A stretch of 64,000 nucleotides of DNA from Janthinobacterium sp. GW458P (lineage in GTDB: Bacteria; Pseudomonadota; Gammaproteobacteria; Burkholderiales; Burkholderiaceae_D): contig NZ_NEGZ01000019.1 in NCBI RefSeq assembly GCF_002127585.1, forward strand, positions 9,058 through 73,057, written 5' to 3'. The position numbers and the translations under genes are program-made. Below are positions 17,048-25,998 of this stretch, one piece after another; position 1 is the first letter of the stretch; every line of letters starts with the position of its first letter. Under the pieces are notes generated by a model. The model worked only from the letters and a program-made list of their open reading frames with translations. It was not told where the DNA came from and did not search any database.

Positions 17048-17848
17048 ATGGGTGTACCTATCCTCCACCATACCCGCATGTGTCCGCCACGGGAGGCGCC
17101 CAGTGCGACCATCCCCGTGACCATGGTCGCGCGCGACCTGCAAACCGATGAATTTCTCTTGCCGCACAGCCATCCCTGGGGCCAGGTGACCATGGCGCTC
17201 GAAGGCGTGCTGCGCATCACGGCCAACAACAGCAGCTGGGTGCTGCCGCCCATGCGCGCCATCTGGATCGCGCCGAACGTCGAGCATGCCGTCACGATAC
17301 TGGAAAAAACCCGTTTGCGCCCGCTGTGCATCCATGCCGCGCGCGCGCCGTTCGCGGGCCGCGACTGCAAGGTGCTGGAAGTGTCGAACCTGCTGCGCCA
17401 GCTGATCATGGCGCTGGAACAGCTGGACCCGGGCCAGGAGCCGGCGCGCGAAGCGCTGCTGGCCGAGCTGATACTGGACGAGCTGAAACGCTCGGACACG
17501 CGCCCCATCCGCGTGCCCTTGCCCAACGACAAGCGCTTGAAAACCCTGTGCGACAGCCTGATCGACAAGCCCGGCTCGAACCAGACGCTGGAACACTGGG
17601 CGCAGCTGGTGGGCGCCTCGGAGCGGACCCTGGCGCGGCTGTTCGAACGGGAATTGGGCATGAGTTTTGGCCAGTGGCGCCAGCAGGTGCGCCTGGCGCA
17701 CGCGGCGCCCATGATCGCGCGCGGCGTGCCCTTGTCGCAGGTGGCCGAAGAATTGGGCTACGCCAGCCAGTCGGCCTTTTCCGCCATGTTCAAGAAGACG
17801 TTCGGCAGTTCGCCGTCGGCCTTCTTTGCCCAGGGCGACAGAATGTAG
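17048..17848 (+). CDS. AraC-family regulator with cupin sensor domain
   Basis: A 266-residue protein. The N-terminal half is a cupin-like ligand domain (LPHSHPWGQVTMALEGVLRI, with HxHxWGQ typical of this subgroup). The C-terminal 100 residues hold two helix-turn-helix motifs (LGASERTLARLFERELGMSF and LSQVAEELGYASQSAFSAMF). It is divergent from the MFS-rraA operon and probably controls it. The cupin subgroup includes NimR-like regulators of efflux genes. Confidence 0.88.
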   Translation: MGVPILHHTRMCPPREAPSATIPVTMVARDLQTDEFLLPHSHPWGQVTMALEGVLRITANNSSWVLPPMRAIWIAPNVEHAVTILEKTRLRPLCIHAARAPFAGRDCKVLEVSNLLRQLIMALEQLDPGQEPAREALLAELILDELKRSDTRPIRVPLPNDKRLKTLCDSLIDKPGSNQTLEHWAQLVGASERTLARLFERELGMSFGQWRQQVRLAHAAPMIARGVPLSQVAEELGYASQSAFSAMFKKTFGSSPSAFFAQGDRM

Positions 17849-17917
17849 CAAGCGCGCCGATACGGTGTGCAGGGCAAGGCGCTGCCACGCCGCCCCGGGC
17901 GCTTTGGCAACGCGCCC

Positions 17918-19303
17918 TTAAGCCATGAAGTCAAACAAGGAGTTCTTGCCCGTATAACCGGGAAGGGCCGAATTCGTTCCCATCTGTTCCTGGGCCGAAT
18001 AGGCCTTTATCAGCGCCTGCGCCTGGGTCGTCAGTGCCTTGGCCAGCACGGCTTTCTTGTTGGTAAGGGTGGTGATGTCCTTGCCCACCGATTGCACTTC
18101 CTTGCGGATGATGCTCGTCTCGCCCGTCAGTTCGCCGATCTTGCTGGAAAACTGGTCCGCCACGCCCTTGCCGTTGTTGGTAAACAGCTTGCTGACGGCG
18201 TCGGGATCGGCGGCGATGGCGGCCTTGAGTTTTTTCTCGTCCAGCACCAGCTCGCCGCTTTTGCCCAGGGTCACGCCCGCGCTGCTCAGCACGGAAGCCG
18301 GCACGCCCGTGCTGGCCGTGCGCAGCACCTGCTCCATCTGCGAACGCACCTGGCCCAGGGCCGTATCGGATTTCAAGTCGCCCTGCTGCAGGCTCTGCAG
18401 CTTGCTGTTGAGCTCATTGTAGGCGGTGACGAAACTGGCCACGTTGGTGGCGATCTGGCTGCTGTCCTTGGCGATGACGAGGTCCGTCGTGCCCTTGGTC
18501 TTCAATTCGATGGTGACGCCCTCGACGGCCGTCGTCAGGGTGTTCGTGGCGCTCTTGATCTCCTTGCCGTCGATGGTCAGCAGCGCGTCCTGCGCGGCGG
18601 CCGTCTGCTGCATGCCCTTGCCGGCGCCGGGCGCATAACTGAGCAGATTGCTGACGGCCGCGTCGCCGGAGACGCTGATGCGCATGCTGCTGTCGGCGCC
18701 GCTCTTGCCGTTCAGGGCCAGCGAATAGCCATCGGGACCCTTGACCACGCTGGCGTCCACGCCCTGCTTTTTCAGCGCGGCGGCGATGCCGTCGAGGCTA
18801 TTGTTGCTGCTGTCGATGGTCAGCGAAATGACCTTGCCGCTGCCTGGCGTGAATTGCTTGCCGTCGGCCGTGCCCACTTCGATCTTGACCAGCGCCGGCG
18901 CGCCCGTGCCGATGGGCGTGCCCGACGATTTCTGCGCGCCGCTCAGCAGGGTCTGCCCCTGCGCCAGCTGCCTGATGTTCATTTCGTGGCTGCCGCTGAC
19001 AGCCTTGTCGGTGGTGGTGGCGCTGACGACGCCCTTGGTGCTCGACGTGGCCGAGGTGGCCAGGCCGCTGCCGGCCATGTTCTTGGCCACGGTCTGGAAT
19101 TTCGCCAGCGCCGACTGCAGCTGCCCCAGGCCGGAGAACTTGGCCTGGTCGCGCGCCAGGCTGGCGTTGAGCTTGACGACGCCCGTGTTTTGCGACTGCA
19201 TCTGGCGCTCCACCTTGGCATACACGTCGGCCGAGATATTGCCCTGCGTCGTCTGCTGCGTGTTGTTGGTAAAGGCTCTGCTGTTGATGGTCGAATTAAA
19301 CAT
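17918..19303 (-). CDS. fliD: Flagellar hook-associated protein 2 (filament cap) FliD
   Basis: A 461-residue protein with the FliD N-terminal domain (GLGQLQSALAKFQTVAKNM), a low-complexity S/T/A-rich middle and the C-terminal FliD domain (YNELNSKLQSLQQGDLKSDT, then LDEKKLKAAIAADPDAVSKL). FliD caps the growing filament and folds flagellin into it. The start at 19303 is chosen because the sequence before it is not FliD-like. Flagellin, flaG and fliS genes, usual neighbours, are absent. With motA also isolated at 4.1 kb, flagellar genes are scattered here, or these are second copies. Confidence 0.9.
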   Translation of the reverse strand: MFNSTINSRAFTNNTQQTTQGNISADVYAKVERQMQSQNTGVVKLNASLARDQAKFSGLGQLQSALAKFQTVAKNMAGSGLATSATSSTKGVVSATTTDKAVSGSHEMNIRQLAQGQTLLSGAQKSSGTPIGTGAPALVKIEVGTADGKQFTPGSGKVISLTIDSSNNSLDGIAAALKKQGVDASVVKGPDGYSLALNGKSGADSSMRISVSGDAAVSNLLSYAPGAGKGMQQTAAAQDALLTIDGKEIKSATNTLTTAVEGVTIELKTKGTTDLVIAKDSSQIATNVASFVTAYNELNSKLQSLQQGDLKSDTALGQVRSQMEQVLRTASTGVPASVLSSAGVTLGKSGELVLDEKKLKAAIAADPDAVSKLFTNNGKGVADQFSSKIGELTGETSIIRKEVQSVGKDITTLTNKKAVLAKALTTQAQALIKAYSAQEQMGTNSALPGYTGKNSLFDFMA

Positions 19304-19533
19304 GGTAGGCGTTCCCGTCCGGTGTAAGGTCAAGGCACACGGATCAGGTCATGACCGCGCGCTGCGCATGAAATGGACGGCAGGCGCGCGTGGCGCGGCA
19401 AGGTCCTCTTCTGGTTGATAATTATGCAGTATTACTGGAATATCAAAACAGCGAACAGAACAGGTTTTTCCTGACTGCAAACCCATATGCACCATTTTAG
19501 CGCATTTGACGCGCACGTCCTTCCAGGCATGCC

Positions 19534-19917
19534 TCAGCGCATGAATTTGGCGATGGCACTGCTGACAGCCATGTCCAGCTGCAGAAAAGTCAGTCCCACC
19601 TTGAAACCCGCGCTGCTGAAAATACAGTGCGAGACGGACGTGCGCGCTTCAACGACATGCGCCTTGCCATCATAAAACAGCTCGAACAGCACCTTGCCCT
19701 GCTTGCCCGCCTGCACCGGATCGGCGATCACGGCCGACATGCCGCCCGGCCCCACGTCCAGGGTGCGCGCCGCCACGGGGCCCGCCCCATCCATTACCAG
19801 CATTGCCTTGGCACGCAATATCTTGCGTGCGCCTTGCCTTTGTTCAACTGACACTGTATTCCGCTTCTCTATTAATGCATGGTCGATGCGAACCCGCTGC
19901 GCGGATTCATCGGACAA
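19534..19917 (-). CDS. PilZ-domain protein
   Basis: Up to 127 residues. Shows the RxxxR region (RQGARKILRAKAML) and a downstream DVGPGGMSAVI, corresponding to the usual (D/N)xSxxG motif but with Gly in place of Ser. PilZ domains bind cyclic di-GMP and tune motility or surface behaviour. The upstream start is a TTG at 19917 placed directly after a TATAAT (19919-19924). If that is the -10 box, translation may begin at the GTG at 19854 instead. It lies next to fliD, consistent with motility control. Confidence 0.78.
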   Translation of the reverse strand: MSDESAQRVRIDHALIEKRNTVSVEQRQGARKILRAKAMLVMDGAGPVAARTLDVGPGGMSAVIADPVQAGKQGKVLFELFYDGKAHVVEARTSVSHCIFSSAGFKVGLTFLQLDMAVSSAIAKFMR

Positions 19918-19985
19918 ATATTATAGTTCCAAACGGAAACTTTGTTTGACTTACCTCAAGCTTGGCATTTAAACCATACCAACTT

Positions 19986-21362
19986 TTACTCGTGATCGCG
20001 GAGTTTGTTAAATGCTTCGTCGATGCGCTCGACGCCGATGACCTTGATGCCGTCGATGGCTTGCTTGGGCAGGTTGGACTTGGGCACCACGGCCAGGGTA
20101 AAGCCCAGCTTGGCCGCCTCGCGCAAGCGCTCCTGGCCCCGTGGCGCGGGACGGATTTCGCCGGCCAGCCCCACTTCGCCAAACACCACGAGTCCCCGCG
20201 GCAAGGGCTTGTTGCGCATCGAGGAATTAATCGCCAGCAACACGGCCAGGTCGGCCGCCGGTTCCGTGATCTTGACGCCGCCGACGGCGTTGATGAAGAC
20301 GTCCTGGTCAAAGGCGGCGATGCCCGCGTGGCGGTGCGCCACGGCCAGCAGCATGGCCAGGCGGTTCTGCTCCAGGCCGACGGACAGCCTGCGCGCATTG
20401 GGCAAGTGGCTGGTGTCGACGAGGGCCTGGATTTCCACCAGCAAGGGGCGCGTGCCTTCCTGCGTCACCATCACGCAGGAACCTGGCACCTGGTTGTCGT
20501 GCTGCGACAGGAACAGGGCCGACGGGTTCGACACCCCTTTCAAGCCCTTTTCCGTCATGGCGAACACGCCCAGCTCGTTGACGGCGCCGAAACGGTTCTT
20601 GATGGCGCGCACGAGACGGAAGCTGGAATGGGCGTCCCCCTCGAAATACAGCACCGTGTCGACGATGTGCTCGAGCACGCGGGGGCCGGCCAGCGCCCCT
20701 TCTTTCGTCACGTGGCCCACCAGAATGATGGTCACGCCCGTCTGCTTGGCCGCCCGCGTCAGCTGGGCCGCGCATTCGCGCACCTGCGCCACGGAGCCGG
20801 GCGCCGAACTGAGCGCGTCCGAATACACGGTCTGGATCGAGTCGATGACCACCACTTCCGGTTTTAAATCGGCCAGCGTGGCGAGGATTTTTTCCAGCTG
20901 GATCTCCGCCTGCAGTTTGAGTTCCTTGGCGTCGATGACGAGGCGCTTGGCGCGCAGGGCGATCTGCGCGCCCGATTCTTCGCCGCTGACGTACAGCACG
21001 CGCTTGTGGTGCGACATGTTGGCCAGCGCCTGCAGCAGCAGGGTCGACTTGCCGATGCCGGGATCGCCGCCGATCAGCACCACGCCGCCCGCCACCATGC
21101 CGCCGCCCAGCACGCGGTCGAATTCCTCAATGCCCGTGCCGAAGCGGGGCACGTCGATGGCGTCGATATCTTCCAGCGACAGCACGGGCGCCGTCTGCGC
21201 CAGCGACATGTGCTGCGGGTTCGAATAGCGGTTGTTGCCGCCCGTCTCGGGCAGGGTTTCCACCATGGTATTCCACTGGTTGCACGAGGTGCATTGCCCC
21301 ATCCATTTGTTACTGATGGCGCCGCAATCGCTGCAGGTGTAGATGGTCTTGACTTTTGCCAT
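19986..21362 (-). CDS. radA: DNA repair protein RadA (Sms)
   Basis: A 458-residue protein of normal length. It has an N-terminal C4 zinc finger (CSDCGAISNKWMGQCTSC), a RecA-like ATPase with Walker A GGDPGIGKSTLL, the RadA-specific KNRFG motif (KNRFGAVNELG) and a C-terminal Lon-like domain. RadA helps process recombination intermediates as a hexameric helicase. It follows alr on the same strand after 74 bases that contain a TATATAC/GTATATA dyad, so it may have its own promoter. Confidence 0.96.
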   Translation of the reverse strand: MAKVKTIYTCSDCGAISNKWMGQCTSCNQWNTMVETLPETGGNNRYSNPQHMSLAQTAPVLSLEDIDAIDVPRFGTGIEEFDRVLGGGMVAGGVVLIGGDPGIGKSTLLLQALANMSHHKRVLYVSGEESGAQIALRAKRLVIDAKELKLQAEIQLEKILATLADLKPEVVVIDSIQTVYSDALSSAPGSVAQVRECAAQLTRAAKQTGVTIILVGHVTKEGALAGPRVLEHIVDTVLYFEGDAHSSFRLVRAIKNRFGAVNELGVFAMTEKGLKGVSNPSALFLSQHDNQVPGSCVMVTQEGTRPLLVEIQALVDTSHLPNARRLSVGLEQNRLAMLLAVAHRHAGIAAFDQDVFINAVGGVKITEPAADLAVLLAINSSMRNKPLPRGLVVFGEVGLAGEIRPAPRGQERLREAAKLGFTLAVVPKSNLPKQAIDGIKVIGVERIDEAFNKLRDHE

Positions 21363-21395
21363 GGTGTACTTTGCCCGGGTAAAATGAAATAGCTG

Positions 21396-21420
21396 GTTAT
21401 ATATACAGTATATACAAACC
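21396..21420. promoter_or_regulatory. AT-rich dyad upstream of radA
   Basis: TATATAC, one base, then GTATATA (21400-21414) between alr and radA, flanked by GGTT and AACC. It stands out in high-GC DNA and probably marks the radA promoter; a regulator site is possible. Confidence 0.35.
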
Positions 21421-21436
21421 GCGCTGCCGCGTCACC

Positions 21437-22537
21437 CTACGCTTCGACCACGGGCACGCGCGGCGCCAGTGCGCACATCAGCTCGTAGCCGATGGTGCCG
21501 GCAGCCAGCGCCACCTCGTCGATCGGCATGCCCTGGCCCCACAGGGTGACGGCACTGCCCACTTTTGCACCCGGCACATGGGTCACATCGACCATCAGCA
21601 TATCCATCGACACCCTGCCGATGAGCACCGTGCGCACGCCGTCGACGAGCACGGGCGTGCCTTCGGGCGCGTGGCGCGGGTAGCCGTCCGCGTAGCCGCA
21701 CGCCACCACGCCCACCTTGACGTTGCCGGCCGCTTCGTAGCGGCTGCCGTAGCCCACCACCTCGCCGGCGGCGATATCCTGGATGCCGATGATACTGCTG
21801 CGCAAGGTCATGGTGGGCAACAAGCCGAAGTCCTGCGCCGACGTGCCGCCGGGAGCGCCGCTGGGCGTGCCGCCGTACAGCATGATGCCGGGACGCACCC
21901 AGTCGCTGTCCAGATGATGCATCAGCAGGCCGGCCGAATTGCACAGGCTGCGCGGCAAGCTTGTCCCTATGCTGGACGCACCCGCTTCGAAACGCAGCAT
22001 CTGCCGGGCCAGGGGCAGGCGCGTGGGCCCCGCCTCGTCCGCATTGGCAAAGTGCGTCATCAGGGTGATCGTGCCGATATGCGGGATGGCGCGCAGGCGC
22101 GCATACGCGGCGGCCACGGCCTGCGGCGTGAAGCCCAGGCGGTTCATGCCCGTGTTCATCTTCAGGTGCACGTCGATGGCGGCCGGCAGGCGCGCCGCTT
22201 CCAGCATGGCGATCTGCTCTTCGCAATGCACGCTGCCGTCCAGCTTGTGCTGCGCCATGACGGGCAAATCGCCGGCGTCGAAAAATCCTTCCAGCAGCAG
22301 GATGGGCTTGGTCCAGCCCAGTTCGCGCAAGCGCACGGCATAGTCGACCTCGACCAGGGCCAGGCCATCGGCGGCGGCAAAGCCCCGCATGGCCCGTTCC
22401 AGGCCGTGGCCGTAGGCGTTCGCCTTGACGACGGCCCACACCCTGGCGCCGCGCGCGCAAGCGCGGGCGCGCGCCAGATTATGTTGCATGGCATCGAGAT
22501 GGATAGTGGCGATGAGGGGCCTGGGCATATGCGTCAT
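21437..22537 (-). CDS. alr: Alanine racemase
   Basis: A 366-residue fold-type III PLP enzyme. The PLP lysine motif VWAVVKANAYGHGLERAM lies near residue 38. The catalytic tyrosine is in VACGYADGYPRHAPEG, and there is a conserved RPGIMLYGG. Makes D-alanine for peptidoglycan. Met4 is an alternative start. It is divergent from lplT and upstream of radA, an arrangement I associate with betaproteobacteria. Confidence 0.96.
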   Translation of the reverse strand: MTHMPRPLIATIHLDAMQHNLARARACARGARVWAVVKANAYGHGLERAMRGFAAADGLALVEVDYAVRLRELGWTKPILLLEGFFDAGDLPVMAQHKLDGSVHCEEQIAMLEAARLPAAIDVHLKMNTGMNRLGFTPQAVAAAYARLRAIPHIGTITLMTHFANADEAGPTRLPLARQMLRFEAGASSIGTSLPRSLCNSAGLLMHHLDSDWVRPGIMLYGGTPSGAPGGTSAQDFGLLPTMTLRSSIIGIQDIAAGEVVGYGSRYEAAGNVKVGVVACGYADGYPRHAPEGTPVLVDGVRTVLIGRVSMDMLMVDVTHVPGAKVGSAVTLWGQGMPIDEVALAAGTIGYELMCALAPRVPVVEA

Positions 22538-22785
22538 TCACGGCGGGTGGGAAAGCCGTATTTTACCGGATGGGCCGGATGCGGGCGACGGGGCCTGCCA
22601 GGCAGGCGTGCACGATGCTCGCCCAGGATAGCATTTATAAAATGCTCACATGTGATGTATTTTTCTACGGCAGAATAATTAAGCTTCGCTTAGGCAAGAC
22701 TATGCAAAGCAGCCCCGTCCAAACTTGGGGTTTGCCGTTTTTTCGTGGTATAAAGCAAGCCAGATATGATTTCAGGCATTCCAGA

Positions 22786-24048
22786 ATGAATCGTGGTTTT
22801 TATACCATCATGGCGGCGCAGTTCTTTTCCTCGCTGGCCGATAACGCCCTCTTTTTTGTCGCCGTCGATTTATTGGTGTCCATGAAATCCCCGGCGTGGA
22901 TCACGCCGCTGCTAAAACTGTCATTCGTGCTGTTTTACGTGCTGTTGGCCGCTTTTGTCGGCGCTTTCGCGGATGCATTGCCGAAGGGCAAGGTCATGTT
23001 CATCGCCAACATGGTCAAGATCTTCGGTTGCGCCCTCGTCTTCTTCCACGTCCATCCGCTGCTGGCCTACGCCGTCGTCGGCTTTGGCGCGGCCGTGTAC
23101 TCGCCCGCCAAATACGGCATCCTGACGGAATTGCTGCCGCCGGAAAAGCTCGTGGCGGCGAATGGCTGGATCGAAGGCCTGACCGTCACTTCCATCATCC
23201 TCGGCACCGTCATGGGCGGCGCACTCGTCAGCGGCCACGTGTCCGACATGCTGCTTTCGTTCGATCTGCCCTTCGTCGATACCGGCATCACCACCAAGAC
23301 GGAAGCGGCCCTGTGCGTGGTGGTCGGCATCTATGCGCTGGCAACCCTGGCCAACCTGAAGATTCCCGACACGGGCTGCGTGTATGCGCACCAGGAACGC
23401 AATCCTATCAAATTGATTACCGATTTTGCCAATTGCTATTCCATCCTGTGGAAAGACAAGCTGGGCCAGATCACCCTGGCCGTGACAACCCTGTTCTGGG
23501 GCGCCGGCGCCACCTTGCAGCTGATCGTGCTGGAATGGGCCAAGCAGTCGCTGAACATGCCGTTCGACAAGGCGACCAGCCTGGTGGGCGTGGTGGCCAT
23601 CGGCGTGGCGGCCGGCGCCGTGCTGTCGGCGCGCTTCATTCCGCTGCGCAAGTCGCTGACCGTCATTCCGCTGGGCATTGCCATGGGCGTGATCGTCATG
23701 ATGATGACGCAAGTGCATTCCGTCTGGATCGCCTACCCGCTGCTGGTGCTGATCGGCGCCCTGTCCGGCTTCTTCGTCGTGCCAATGAATGCCCTGCTGC
23801 AACACCGCGGCCACGTGCTGATGAGCGCAGGCCATTCGATCGCCGTGCAGAACTTCAATGAAAACCTGTCGATTCTGACCATGCTGGCCGTGTATTCCAT
23901 CATGATCCGTTTGCACCTGCCGCTGAACATCATCATCATCCTGTTCGGCCTGTTCGTCGCCGGCACCATGTACGCCATCATGCGCAAGCACAAGCTGAAC
24001 CAGGCCGAGCATGACAATCTTTCCTTGATCGGCGAGCAAAAACATTAA
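22786..24048 (+). CDS. lplT: Lysophospholipid transporter LplT
   Basis: About 420 residues from the Met of MNRGFYTIMAAQFFSSLADN, which is the usual LplT N-terminus, so the longer frame back to 22570 is not used. Twelve hydrophobic segments and the motif VYSPAKYGILTELLPPEKLV are characteristic. LplT flips lysophosphatidylethanolamine across the inner membrane for reacylation by Aas. No aas gene is adjacent; it may be elsewhere. It is divergent from alr. Confidence 0.9.
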   Translation: MNRGFYTIMAAQFFSSLADNALFFVAVDLLVSMKSPAWITPLLKLSFVLFYVLLAAFVGAFADALPKGKVMFIANMVKIFGCALVFFHVHPLLAYAVVGFGAAVYSPAKYGILTELLPPEKLVAANGWIEGLTVTSIILGTVMGGALVSGHVSDMLLSFDLPFVDTGITTKTEAALCVVVGIYALATLANLKIPDTGCVYAHQERNPIKLITDFANCYSILWKDKLGQITLAVTTLFWGAGATLQLIVLEWAKQSLNMPFDKATSLVGVVAIGVAAGAVLSARFIPLRKSLTVIPLGIAMGVIVMMMTQVHSVWIAYPLLVLIGALSGFFVVPMNALLQHRGHVLMSAGHSIAVQNFNENLSILTMLAVYSIMIRLHLPLNIIIILFGLFVAGTMYAIMRKHKLNQAEHDNLSLIGEQKH

Positions 24049-24059
24049 ACCCAGCAAGT

Positions 24060-24145
24060 GCTGGGGTCAGACGGGGACGCCGAGTCCCGACGGGGGAAGG
24101 CATCCCAATGGGATGCCTTCCGATCGCAAAGCGACTGACCCCGGC
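24060..24145. repeat. Nested hairpin / REP-like element, probable terminator between lplT and DUF1853
   Basis: Outer arms GCTGGGGTCAG and CTGACCCC, an inner GGGAC-GCCGA-GTCCC hairpin, and a very strong 12-bp stem GGAAGGCATCCC / GGGATGCCTTCC with loop AAT (24095-24121). The first 29 bases recur at 31833-31861 with two changes. It separates two convergent genes and probably stops transcription from both sides. Confidence 0.7.
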
Positions 24146-24146
24146 A

Positions 24147-25085
24147 TTACCCAGGCAGCGCGCCTGTTATTCGCCGCGCGGCAGCCTGCTGCGTCCAGTC
24201 AGGCGGCACGACAAAACCGCGCGTGCGCTCCACTTCCCAGCCTTCGATAGTATCCACCGTGGCCACCATCAGCGGTTGCGCCAGATCAAACAACTGCGCG
24301 CGCAAGGCATCGACGTCCAGCACTGCCGCCTCGCGGCCCTTGAACGGCGCCAGCCATTGCAAACGCGGCAGCACGACATAGCGCTGCGCGGGCAATTGCG
24401 CGGGCGTGCACCAGAAGCCGTGTCCGTGATCCTGGGAAATGCCGTCCATGCCGGGCGCCGTGCCGAGGGCGTAAAACAGCCAGCCCTTGACCAGCGCCTG
24501 CGCCGCCCGCACGGGCTGCGCCAGCAAGCCTTGCGCGGCCGGATGGCGGGACAGGGCCAGTTGCTTGTCGAGAATCTTGCGCATCTTCAAGCCCAGGGTA
24601 TCGGCCAGGTTGGGGCCGATCAAGTGGTTGAAGACGCCGGGATCGGGCGCGCCTTCGAGCAGGTAGAACTTGGTGGCAAATTCCCAGTGCAGCAGCTCAT
24701 CGCCGTCATGCAGCAGGAAATCGAACTCGCCCACCGTGTCGTTGCGGTTGACCTGCACCTGCAAGCCATGGGCTGCCAGGATACCCTGTTGCGCAAAATA
24801 AAAGGCCAGCAGCTTTTCAGCATACAGGCCCAGGCGGGAATAGAACCGGCTGCCCAGCGCCGCATCGAGCGGCGACGGGTCATCCTGCAGCGCCGCCAGC
24901 CACGCCGCCACGGCGGGCGTGACGGCAGGCAGGCTGGCGATGCGCCCGCCCCAGTGCACGCTGGCCGGGTCGAGCAAGTCGGGCGAATCGAGCAGCCAGG
25001 CCAGCGCGCGCACGCGGGGCTGCGTCAGATGGCCCCAGCGCTGCTCGAAGCGGACCGGGAAGGTGCCGCCGGCCGTATCAACCAC
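24147..25085 (-). CDS. DUF1853 family protein, PD-(D/E)XK-like
   Basis: A 312-residue protein. I recognise DUF1853 from the core VGEFDFLLHDGDELLHWEFA followed by TKFYLLEG. An acidic residue in a strand (EFD), then E-x3-K in the next strand (EFATK), is the layout of a PD-(D/E)XK nuclease-like site, so DNA or RNA cleavage is possible but unproven. It is the last gene of tsaB-rimI-UDG-DUF1853 and overlaps the UDG gene by 8 bases. Pairing with a uracil-glycosylase-like gene hints at a shared repair job. Confidence 0.8.
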   Translation of the reverse strand: MVDTAGGTFPVRFEQRWGHLTQPRVRALAWLLDSPDLLDPASVHWGGRIASLPAVTPAVAAWLAALQDDPSPLDAALGSRFYSRLGLYAEKLLAFYFAQQGILAAHGLQVQVNRNDTVGEFDFLLHDGDELLHWEFATKFYLLEGAPDPGVFNHLIGPNLADTLGLKMRKILDKQLALSRHPAAQGLLAQPVRAAQALVKGWLFYALGTAPGMDGISQDHGHGFWCTPAQLPAQRYVVLPRLQWLAPFKGREAAVLDVDALRAQLFDLAQPLMVATVDTIEGWEVERTRGFVVPPDWTQQAAARRITGALPG

Positions 25086-25998
25086 CGTGCGTGCTTTTCG
25101 CCAGGCACAGGTCGGCCCAGGCGCGCGCCTTGGCCTTGCCCGTTGCGTCCTGCAACAACATTTCCGGGTGGAAGGTGGCGATCAGCGAGGCATTGCCCAG
25201 CTGGCGCACCTTGCCGCGCACGGGTTTTTCGCCGGGATTGATGCCGGCGGCGGCCATGGATCCGAGCGTCAAGATAGTGCGCGGCTGCAGCAGGGCCAGT
25301 TCGCGCTCGAAATACGGGCGGCAGGCGGCGGACTCGGCCTCGGTGGGCAAGCGCTCCAGGCCGGCCGCGTCGAGCGGACGGCATTTCAGCAAGTGCGTCA
25401 TATACACATCGCGATCCGCATCGACAGCGATGGCTTTCAGCATATTGTCGAGCAATTTGCCCTGCTCGCCCGGCAAGGCGCGCCCTTCCCGCTCTTCCAG
25501 GCGCGAGGGGCTGCTGGCCAGCATCAGCCAATCGCCGTGGCGGTCGCCGCGGCCCATGACGACGCCCTTGCGCGTCTTGCACAAGTCGCAGCGCGCGCAC
25601 TTGGCGACGGCGGCCGTCAAGCCATCCCAGTCGAGGGCGGCGATATCGGCATCGCTGAGCTGCCTGGCGGGCGGCGGCGGGGGCGCATCGTCGAACCAGG
25701 CCGTGTCGTCGGGCGCGGCGGCAGGCGCGGGAGCAGGCGCGGCCGCGGAAACAGGAGCCGCGGCGACGGGCGCAGCAGCTTCCACGGTGTCCGCGACTGC
25801 CTCTGCGGCAAGCACTTCGGCCACGGGCGCCGGGACAGCTGCGGCTGCGGCAACTTCGGCCACGGGTTGCGCCACGGCCACTTCCACCTCCACGGCAGCC
25901 TCGACGACAATATCAACGGCCTCGGGCGCGCCGCCCTGGCGCAAGCGCCACAACGGCCCCACGCCCATTTCATCGAGGAAAACGGCGCTGCGGCTCAT
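25078..25998 (-). CDS. Uracil-DNA glycosylase superfamily protein with degenerate active-site motif
   Basis: A 306-residue protein. Residues 1-130 are low-complexity and rich in Ala, Val, Pro and Glu. Residues about 130-300 match family 4/5 UDG: four cysteines for a 4Fe-4S cluster (CARCDLC, LLKCRP, ACRPYF), ILTLGSMAAAG, and ATFHPEMLL. The catalytic motif GEAPGxxED..GxPF is replaced by ASSPSRLEEREGRALPGEQG, so the usual acid and uracil-stacking Phe are missing. It may bind rather than cleave. It overlaps rimI by 4 bases and DUF1853 by 8. Confidence 0.82.
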   Translation of the reverse strand: MSRSAVFLDEMGVGPLWRLRQGGAPEAVDIVVEAAVEVEVAVAQPVAEVAAAAAVPAPVAEVLAAEAVADTVEAAAPVAAAPVSAAAPAPAPAAAPDDTAWFDDAPPPPPARQLSDADIAALDWDGLTAAVAKCARCDLCKTRKGVVMGRGDRHGDWLMLASSPSRLEEREGRALPGEQGKLLDNMLKAIAVDADRDVYMTHLLKCRPLDAAGLERLPTEAESAACRPYFERELALLQPRTILTLGSMAAAGINPGEKPVRGKVRQLGNASLIATFHPEMLLQDATGKAKARAWADLCLAKSTHGG

